Assembly (NCBI GenBank): GCA_008360955.1
Contig: LUCM01006494.1
Coordinates: 28,598 to 92,597 of the forward strand
Reading direction: 5' to 3'
DNA: 64,000 bases
Source: Fasciolopsis buskii
Lineage: Eukaryota; Platyhelminthes; Trematoda; Plagiorchiida; Fasciolidae
Below the pieces are notes generated by a model. It saw only the letters and a list, made by a program, of their open reading frames with translations, made no database searches and was not told the origin of the DNA. A program made the translations under genes and the position numbers. Of this stretch, positions 59,571 through 64,000 are shown one piece after another (within the stretch, counting starts at the first letter, position 1; each line of letters opens with the position of its first letter).

Positions 59571-60157
59571 TTCACAGCACTCTGATGGCTGCATCCCGCT
59601 TCCTGAAAAATGATGTGCATTCTAATTTTATTAATAGAGTAAGTAAAAAGATAAAAATGAAGGACAAGCTCTGCCCAGATTATTAATCCTTCTGGCCACA
59701 AAACTCCAAAATGAAACAGAGTAAAAATTTATAACCGAGAAGCAAGGCCATGACAAACAAAGATAGATATCCCATTTCTGCTCAGTCTATTGTTCCATGG
59801 TCTACATAATAAATCCCTAAAATTAAACTTCTCCCTCGCCTTCTCAGTTTACTGAGAAACACACTTAAGGTATTTAGATCTTATTGTGGAAAACTTTCGA
59901 CCGAGTTTATTCGTGGAGTTCAAAAATATTTCAACCTAAACAGGCACAGCCTATGAGCATACTATTTTCATGTCTCCAGGATTGCCATTTTGGTGATCGC
60001 ATATGGATACTAGAGGCTTTTGAAATTAAATACACTTTCAATCCCAAGTGGTTGCAAAAAATATTTTACGCGTAAACTACAGCCAGGCAGAGGAAACACG
60101 GAAGGTTCCTTTGTGGCTTCAGCCATTCATATACTAAGGAAAAGGAACGCATTTTCT
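59571..60157. other. Unassigned sequence
   Basis: No feature is supported. Confidence 0.35.
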
Positions 60158-60426
60158 CAGTGTTTATCTGTGGTTTCGACAGCGTGACGTTCGGGCGGTG
60201 GAGGAGCAAACCTTTCTTTATCAGCAGGGTTGTGCTTCACCTACCCGGACCATTCCTTAAGAGAGAAAACCCCACAATATTCTCCGCCATTTATTTATCA
60301 GGTCACCATCGGTTGTTTTGGTGGAGCAGTTGTCCGGTTTCCATGACACAAATTTCTCCGTTACATGTTCATTGCGGTCATCACACCCAGTATTTTTTTG
60401 GTCTTCTAAAGCAAGGCTATGACTGG
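60158..60426 (+). CDS. Possible exon with strong splice sites
   Basis: It lies between a gcattttctcag acceptor and a gtaagt donor. One frame is open for the whole length (FICGFDSVTFGRWRSKPFF, then HVHCGHHTQYFFGLLKQGYD). The content resembles no known family, and another frame gives fragmentary protein-like pieces, so it may be transposon debris. Confidence 0.22.
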
Positions 60427-60718
60427 TAAGTGCCTACCAGCTTTGAACAACAAATTGTTTCCGGATTACAAGTATCTTCATTCCTACCGCCGTCCACCAC
60501 AAAATGCTTAGCCGGTACTCTGACTAGGCCGTGTTTCGAAGGGCACCCACAGCGGCCTTACTCATTGTTTTCCCTTTTGCGTCTTCGTTCCACCCAACTC
60601 TAAAAATTTCGTCATCGGAAACCTAGAAAACAGATGCACGTGTTACCGCTACTTGTTCAACCTGTCACAAATCAGGAAGCATTTGAAACGATTGAAAGCA
60701 GGAGTTCCGCTGTGATTT

Positions 60719-61042
60719 GTGACATCCTACTTAATATTTAAATTGTCACCTCACACCGTAGTGTATCCCACTCTCGTGTTAACCCCGCTATCCTGGGATT
60801 TTCACTGTAACTCACAGTTCCACTTTCTCGCACTAAGTTGCGTTCACCAGGGATTTCATAGGTGTCACGAGTCGGGATCAGTTCGGAATGTCACCCATTC
60901 TGGTAATGGAACGTATTCTATTCCAACACTTAGCGCTCTTTACATCCAACCTAGCGTCAGGAAAAACTTCACCTTAGATGAAAGTAGCATCTTATATTGC
61001 ATTTCCATTTCCATTGTCTTATGGTTTGTAGGTGCCAGCTGA
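60719..61042 (+). CDS. Doubtful open frame with C-terminal hydrophobic stretch
   Basis: 107 codons without an ATG start. There are two N-glycosylation motifs (NVT, NGT) and a terminal ILYCISISIVLWFVGAS. It could be the last exon of a membrane or GPI-type protein, but splice support is weak. Confidence 0.2.
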   Translation: MTSYLIFKLSPHTVVYPTLVLTPLSWDFHCNSQFHFLALSCVHQGFHRCHESGSVRNVTHSGNGTYSIPTLSALYIQPSVRKNFTLDESSILYCISISIVLWFVGAS

Positions 61043-61082
61043 CATCTTCCTTGATTATAGCCTTTTCATTTCGCCGAACATA

Positions 61083-61340
61083 CTAAGCAAAGCTGTTACA
61101 AAACAAGATTAGTCCTTCATTGGTGAAGCAGGGCCAAATTACACCAGCACCATGCACTTCAGTGGTGAGGTCGGAGAAATAAGTGTATCTATTTAACCAA
61201 ATTTCTCGAAGGATTACAACATAACTCCTCTTTGAATGTTGCCAAAAATCCATCTTCACGTACTTATCAAAGTTGTCAAAAATAAGGTGATTGTTTGTCT
61301 CCTCTAATATTTTCATGAATACTATCGATATTCTTTTTCA
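61083..61340 (-). CDS. Candidate minus-strand exon
   Basis: Reads KILEETNNHLIFDNFDKYV, then KMDFWQHSKRSYVVILREIW and YTYFSDLTTE. An upstream acceptor (tatcgatag) is present. Downstream, a weak gtgcat donor and a good acceptor (ttgttttgtaacag) about 65 bp on would give a short terminal exon ending SAK. The composition looks protein-like, but the family is unknown. Confidence 0.3.
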
Positions 61341-61385
61341 TCCCTTCCGATTTCTTGATTGACTCCGACAAATCGTTTTCTGTAG

Positions 61386-61558
61386 AACCCGAAGCGCAGC
61401 AAGAGTTTGATGCACAAACTTTTGCAAAGATCGATGCTAACCCTAAATCCTCATATCAGGCAACAAAACCAAGAAATTTTCGGCCTCCGCCGGATCAGTC
61501 ATGCTCAGTTACTGCACATCGTTCGCATTTATCGCCCGAATTCCCACTAATTGCATAA
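61386..61558 (+). CDS. Candidate plus-strand terminal exon
   Basis: After the acceptor gttttctgtag the frame reads EPEAQQEFDAQTFAKIDANP, then TKPRNFRPPPDQS and SHLSPEFPLIA before TAA. It is polar and low in complexity, as in disordered tails. No partner exon was identified. Confidence 0.3.
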
Positions 61559-61624
61559 CCTGCTTTGAGTGAAAGTGGTCCTGGAGGTACAGAACACCGA
61601 AATGATCACCATAACCCCAAGCTG

Positions 61625-61930
61625 GCATGCAAACCAGCTTACTACTTTCTCTTTAGAATTTTAGATCCAACAACCGGAGTAGACCCGCCGTTATAAATTC
61701 CGTCCTCGAATGACGATTCCAAATCTGATATGCTATCACCCCTCCCAAGAACGTGATAGCTGGAAGTGGCGCTCGAGTACTGGCCCATTCAACCGAAACT
61801 ACGCCGAATATGGCATTGGTTATCTCAACTTGCATCTCTGCGATTGTGCAAAACCGCGATTACTACTGCCTCTGGAGCGACTGAGGCACCAGCCGTACTG
61901 CTGACTAAGATCGAAAGCTGCGACAACAAA
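61625..61930 (-). CDS. Region with protein-like minus-strand frames
   Basis: After the acceptor tttttgttgtcgcag near 61914 one frame reads ILVSSTAGASVAPEAVVIAV. Another frame (61835-61653) has a membrane-like TRAPLPAITFLGGVIAYQIW. A third reads GDSISDLESSFEDGIYNGG and ends KRK. No single model joins them in phase, so the exon structure is unresolved. Confidence 0.25.
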
Positions 61931-62846
61931 AATGACAGCATATAAGACATTCTTGGCCGGGGTATTTAGGGAGTGTTCTTACACAAAAATCTCTCATCGG
62001 ACGCACCTCCCAGTACAGCTTAATGCCATTCGTATATAAACATAATCACTATTCTCGGGAGTTCCATATCCGAAGCTTCATAAATTCCCTACAGATAGTT
62101 TGAGACGATCTTGACAATCTTCGTCAACCTTCCGTTTTTTTTCAACCGTTTGTCGTTTTCAAATGCGTGTCTTATCCACCTTGCATGAAGTTCCGCCTGG
62201 TTTTCACCACTTCCATCCAACTATCTTATTACCATTGCTCTTCATCTACAAAGCTCAAGTTTTCCGCACTCTCTTGACGTTTGACGACCCCCGCCATATG
62301 TCCGTCCATGTCTCGCGCCGGCAATGCGCATATTCAGTGCACTTTAACGCGAAATGATTCGTAGTCTGCTGCTTGAAAATAATCTCTATCTGTTCTTGGA
62401 AATTTAGTTCGCCAGTTTTCGCTTCTTACTAGCATACTCGTACTTTCCCATTGCTATGCAGCACATCATTTCACTTTCCAGTGTGCTTCTCCAATAACTC
62501 AAGGTCGCACTCATCCTCCAAGCCCTTTTTAATCTCCGTTATTCGAGCTTCCTTTGCATCATTTATTGAATATTCAATCTTACATCGCACATACTTCTCG
62601 CAAATGGTTGAATACACAATAGTATTATTGTTATGACTAGTATTTTTATTGGATAGTATTTATCCCGATCGAAATATCGAGGATTGCTTAAATGCTTGAC
62701 GATTCTGTTCAAATCTTCGTTTTTTATGCTAAAGCGCATTTTGTGACCTTTTAAATCCCACAAGACCTGATTGTCTAAACAAGTGAGTATTGCTCGAACT
62801 GAACAAAACTGAGCGCGACAAAGTCATGCTAATCCTCACATTGCAG

Positions 62847-62945
62847 GACGAGAAGGTGGTGCTCACGGTGATCGTGTCCGACTGTACCCGAAGCGAAAAC
62901 ATCATCAGTGCACACGAAGGTGAACTGGAAATCGGAATTGCCTGA
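62847..62945 (+). CDS. Candidate 33-codon terminal exon
   Basis: The acceptor aatcctcacattgcag is followed in phase 0 by DEKVVLTVIVSDCTRSENII, then SAHEGELEIGIA and TGA. The sequence has a beta-strand character. The protein family and upstream exons are unknown. Confidence 0.3.
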   Translation, partial: DEKVVLTVIVSDCTRSENIISAHEGELEIGIA

Positions 62946-64000
62946 TCCACGAACTTTCGTAATGTTTAGGCTGCACTTCTCAAGCCAAAAGGCATGCAAA
63001 GCAATAAGCATAGCTCAAATGACATTGTTAAGGCATTCTTTTGAATGCGCCGCCGTGCGGCTGTGATGTCTTGAAGCCTCGTACCACGTCGGGATACGGG
63101 AAAATTATTTTGCCCAGTCTGTGGGAGGAATTACGATTGTGTTGCAGTGTATCGTTCGGGTGCAGTTTCACCGTTTGTTACACGACAATCGCCGGACCAA
63201 AGGCAGTATTCCTTAATCTGCGCGTACATGTAGATCGTTGATGATCTTGGGCTGGTTAATGAGCAAATTTTAAGCAAAGATTGAATTCTAATTGAGATGC
63301 AGAAAATTTTAACTGAAAAAGCGCAGAAATATTTTGAGCATCGTTTATGACCTAGCCTTTTGAAAAATATTCTGGAGACATTTGCTTCCACCTTAAACCG
63401 CCAAATTGTCAAATGCTATCAAGTCTTGCTTCAAACATATTCGTGCTACGGTTTGCCGCAGATATCTATCTAGATAAGTAGTTTTAAGAGTGGACCTACC
63501 TGGTGGCTTGTTTAGGAATTATTCCTTCTCACAAATTTTCAAGAGTTTTTGGTATCTCTCATTTGTAAACGTCTTAGTCATTTTCATATGGTTAGGTCAC
63601 ACAATGGAACAAGAGCTACGTTCTCACCAATAAACAAAACAATGTGACCACATTGAAGCAAACCACTCGCACTGATAGCCACGTGAAACGCGAAAATCTC
63701 GAGACACCCAAGGGAATCAGACAATGCTCGATAACCTCAGTGGATGTTGACCATAACGCAAAGTTCATAGTGCCGGCAGCGTTTCGCCATTGTGCCGAAT
63801 CGGAAACACACATCAGCTGCTAATTCTTCGATACTGAATTATAGACTAAACCAATGTAATATTACAAACAAACCTCGGATATGCAATTAGGGAGGTTCAG
63901 AACGACAAACAATGCTTCTGAACAAAAATACCAACGTGATTCACGCGGGTCCCAAACAGTGAATGTAAAATTCATGCGGCCAGTGCAAACAGATATACTT
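62946..64000. other. Unassigned sequence at the window end
   Basis: Minus-strand frames at 63412-63131 and 63813-63616 have no recognisable motif. Confidence 0.35.

Noticed and set aside
1..64000. CRISPR arrays, bacterial operons, phage or viral genes
   Set aside because: No direct-repeat arrays or prokaryotic gene organisation is present. The reverse transcriptase fragments are LINE-type, not retroviral.

Overview
ORGANISM. This is metazoan nuclear DNA. The best fit is a digenean trematode with a large, repeat-rich genome (Fasciola-like). Three things suggest this: two intronless receptors of the flatworm-specific rhodopsin type, many decayed RTE-clade LINE fragments whose protein motifs resemble trematode RTE elements, and a mix of very short introns (31-59 bp) with introns of many kilobases. 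The species is inferred; no marker gene settles it. Coding density is low and most of the window is transposon debris. || LAYOUT. 0-20.4 kb (+): exons of one gene whose splice phases fit together. The first three core exons resemble the C-terminal Rubicon-homology (RH) zinc-binding region of the PLEKHM/Rubicon/DEF8 family. A 12.4-kb intron holds at least four RTE relics and an antisense CACTA-like transposase relic. 22.3 kb (-): one candidate exon. 25.1-29.4 kb (+): a tandem pair of intact, single-exon, seven-transmembrane receptors, which are the clearest genes here. 32.7-34.0 kb: RTE relic. 34246-35086: assembly gap. 35.3-35.8 kb: inverted tRNA-like SINE pair. 37.3-38.1 kb (+): three-exon 3' end of an unidentified gene with a poly(A) signal. 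38.5-39.5 and 46.6-47.7 kb: inverted RTE copies. 42.9-44.2 kb: a foldback element. 49.5-50.1 kb (-) and 50.3-51.0 kb (+): candidate short exons, the latter with a Tudor-like pattern. 52.2-52.8 kb (-): a four-exon NME5-type nucleoside diphosphate kinase gene with three tiny introns. 53-55.3 kb (-): CR1-like LINE debris. 55-64 kb: mostly unassigned, with a tRNA-like element and several weak exon candidates. || MAIN OBSERVATIONS. Three pairs of RTE relics share ungapped, almost identical tracts of 930, 442 and 523 bp. All three pairs are inverted. In two pairs both edges run into the same element at much lower identity, and the copied tracts carry the same disabling lesions, so the copying happened after the elements died. 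Gene conversion, or repeat collapse during assembly gap filling, would give this pattern. The two receptors share unusual motifs (no DRY arginine, a YPxxS motif in place of NPxxY) and the 10-mer CGATCGATAA about 45-56 bp before each ATG. || LIMITS. All gene models were read by eye from splice sites, phases and remembered family motifs. No alignment or transcript evidence was available.
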